Assembly (NCBI RefSeq): GCF_002368075.1
Contig: NZ_AP018314.1
Location: 2,660,807 to 2,724,806, forward strand
Length of the DNA stretch: 64,000 bases
Origin: Sphaerospermopsis kisseleviana NIES-73
GTDB lineage: Bacteria > Cyanobacteriota > Cyanobacteriia > Cyanobacteriales > Nostocaceae
Reading direction: 5' to 3'
The notes under the pieces are model-generated. The model had not been told where the DNA came from and did not search any database. It saw only the letters and a list, made by a program, of their open reading frames with translations. The translations under genes and the position numbers were made by a program. Of the stretch, positions 63,021 through 64,000 are shown piece after piece (position 1 is the stretch's first letter; every line of letters starts with the position of its first letter).

Positions 63021-63041
63021 TAAGAAAGCCTCCTGCCTCCT

Positions 63042-64000
63042 TTAAGATTTTCTAGCTTCTATACCAGTATTATAGTAGTAGTCACTGTAATAATTATGAA
63101 GCTGATTATTTTCACCGTTAGCAACCACACCTAAGACATTGATAGGAAAGAGTTTCAGACTGTCCTGAAGTTGCATCACTGCTGATTTGTCGGTTTTGTC
63201 CATTCTCACCACCAGCAGCGTACCATCCGTTTGTGGAGCTATCAGTCTGGCATCAACTATTTCCAGCATGGGAGGAGCATCATAAATCACTAAATCAAAA
63301 TTTTCGTGCAAATATTCCATCACTTGCTTCATTTTATCCGATGAAAGCAATCTTACAGGATCTGGTGGTTTATCGCCAACGGTAATCACTGATAACAAAC
63401 TCATATCAGGTAACTGTTGCATCACCTGCTCAACTGGTATATTTGATGTGAGGACATTGGTTAAACCAAATAAATTTTTTAATCCCGATATGCTGTGAAT
63501 CTGAGGGCGGCGCAAATCACCATCCACCAGCAATACTCTTTTGCCCAAGGCTGCTGCTGTTTGAGCTAGATGGAATGCAACCGTAGTCTTTCCATCTCCA
63601 GGCATCGTGGAAGAAATAGTTAAAGATCTAATCGGTTGATCAGAATTGAGCAACTGAATATTAGAGTAAAGAACCTGTAAAGATTCCCAAAATAAACCTT
63701 GTCCATAATAGCCACAATAACTTTTCTTGCTCCTCTGGTAGAAAAGTTTAGACAACCAAGAATCAACTTGAGGAAATTTTCCTGATTCAGATTTGGAAGT
63801 GGAGCGATTATTGTAAGCAGATTGGTAATCTTTGATGCTTTTGTCTATGGGAAGAGTTCCCAATAAAGGTAGTTTGATTTTCTCCTTCAGGCTGTCGATA
63901 TCATGAAAGGTATTGTCGAGTTTTTCCAGTAGGAAGGCAATACCCACACCTGTTGCTAAACTGCCAAATAATCCCACAATCAAATTTAGAGGTATATTTG
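63042..64000 (-). CDS. BY-type tyrosine kinase (Wzc/CpsD-like), N-terminus outside the window
   Basis: The visible 319 residues are the C-terminal part of an exopolysaccharide chain-length/tyrosine autokinase; the frame is open through the window edge (NIPLNLIVGLFGSLATGVGI), where the second membrane helix is reached. The kinase shows Walker A TMPGDGKTTVAFHLAQTAA, Walker A' VLLVDGDLRRPQI and Walker B LVIYDAPPMLEI, then the C-terminal tyrosine cluster HNYYSDYYYNTG (autophosphorylation). Membrane-bound. It probably controls polysaccharide export; the ugd/UDP-xylose genes lie nearby. Confidence 0.9.
   Translation of the reverse strand, partial: NIPLNLIVGLFGSLATGVGIAFLLEKLDNTFHDIDSLKEKIKLPLLGTLPIDKSIKDYQSAYNNRSTSKSESGKFPQVDSWLSKLFYQRSKKSYCGYYGQGLFWESLQVLYSNIQLLNSDQPIRSLTISSTMPGDGKTTVAFHLAQTAAALGKRVLLVDGDLRRPQIHSISGLKNLFGLTNVLTSNIPVEQVMQQLPDMSLLSVITVGDKPPDPVRLLSSDKMKQVMEYLHENFDLVIYDAPPMLEIVDARLIAPQTDGTLLVVRMDKTDKSAVMQLQDSLKLFPINVLGVVANGENNQLHNYYSDYYYNTGIEARKS

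Noticed and set aside
62985-63022. tRNA-like T-arm (GTGGGTTTAAATCCC)
   Set aside because: No acceptor or anticodon arm can be formed around it; it fits better as the last stem of a hairpin series.

Overview
The window comes from a filamentous, probably heterocyst-forming cyanobacterium (Nostocales type). Evidence: two psbA genes, thf1/psb29, ndhS and ictB; many GCGATCGC (HIP1) octamers; heptamer short tandem repeats; fdxN-element xisH/xisI relatives; and an rpmH-rnpA-(PH protein)-yidC-khpB-yceD order typical of cyanobacteria. No rRNA or tRNA gene was recognised. The right end cuts through a tyrosine-kinase gene.

Layout. 0-9.2 kb: core genes (NarL-type regulator, smpB, ictB, a degenerate histidine kinase, cofG), then two psbA genes in a perfect 1.24-kb tandem duplication. 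9.2-12.7 kb: accessory patch with two unrecognised genes, an orphan HicB, a TIR/deoxyribosyltransferase-like protein and an intact hicBA pair. 12.7-32.7 kb: mostly housekeeping and surface genes (aroC, S66 peptidase, two methyltransferases, a GT4 glycosyltransferase, a sugar-binding lipoprotein, hemE, a GUN4-kinase, the rpmH-to-yceD cluster and the pntA/pntB transhydrogenase). 32.8-37.8 kb: a toxin-antitoxin graveyard with one intact MazF beside an unusual chimeric antitoxin, plus broken xisH, PIN, antitoxin and hicA genes. 37.9-43.0 kb: urtABCDE urea transporter on the minus strand. 43.1-45.8 kb: more wreckage (DUF29 and mazF fragments, a MITE, an IS200/IS605 element with truncated tnpB). 45.8-62 kb: exbB/exbD, thf1, hemF, mrp, rodA, ndhS, an antiporter, and a UDP-xylose gene pair (ugd plus UDP-glucuronate decarboxylase). 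62-64 kb: IS remnants, a structured RNA-like segment, and the 3' end of a BY-kinase gene.

Functional links. psbA, thf1, hemE, hemF, ndhS, pntAB and ictB serve photosynthesis, tetrapyrrole synthesis and redox or carbon balance. ugd, the decarboxylase, the GT4 enzyme and the BY-kinase suggest envelope or exopolysaccharide synthesis. The most unusual items are the MazE-tail fusion antitoxin at 33.2-34.0 kb, a MITE family whose core lies in opposite orientation in its two copies (24.5 and 61.0 kb), an antitoxin gene split by a small element with an 11-bp target duplication, and a tandem array in which HIP1 sites are split by a 21-bp insert.
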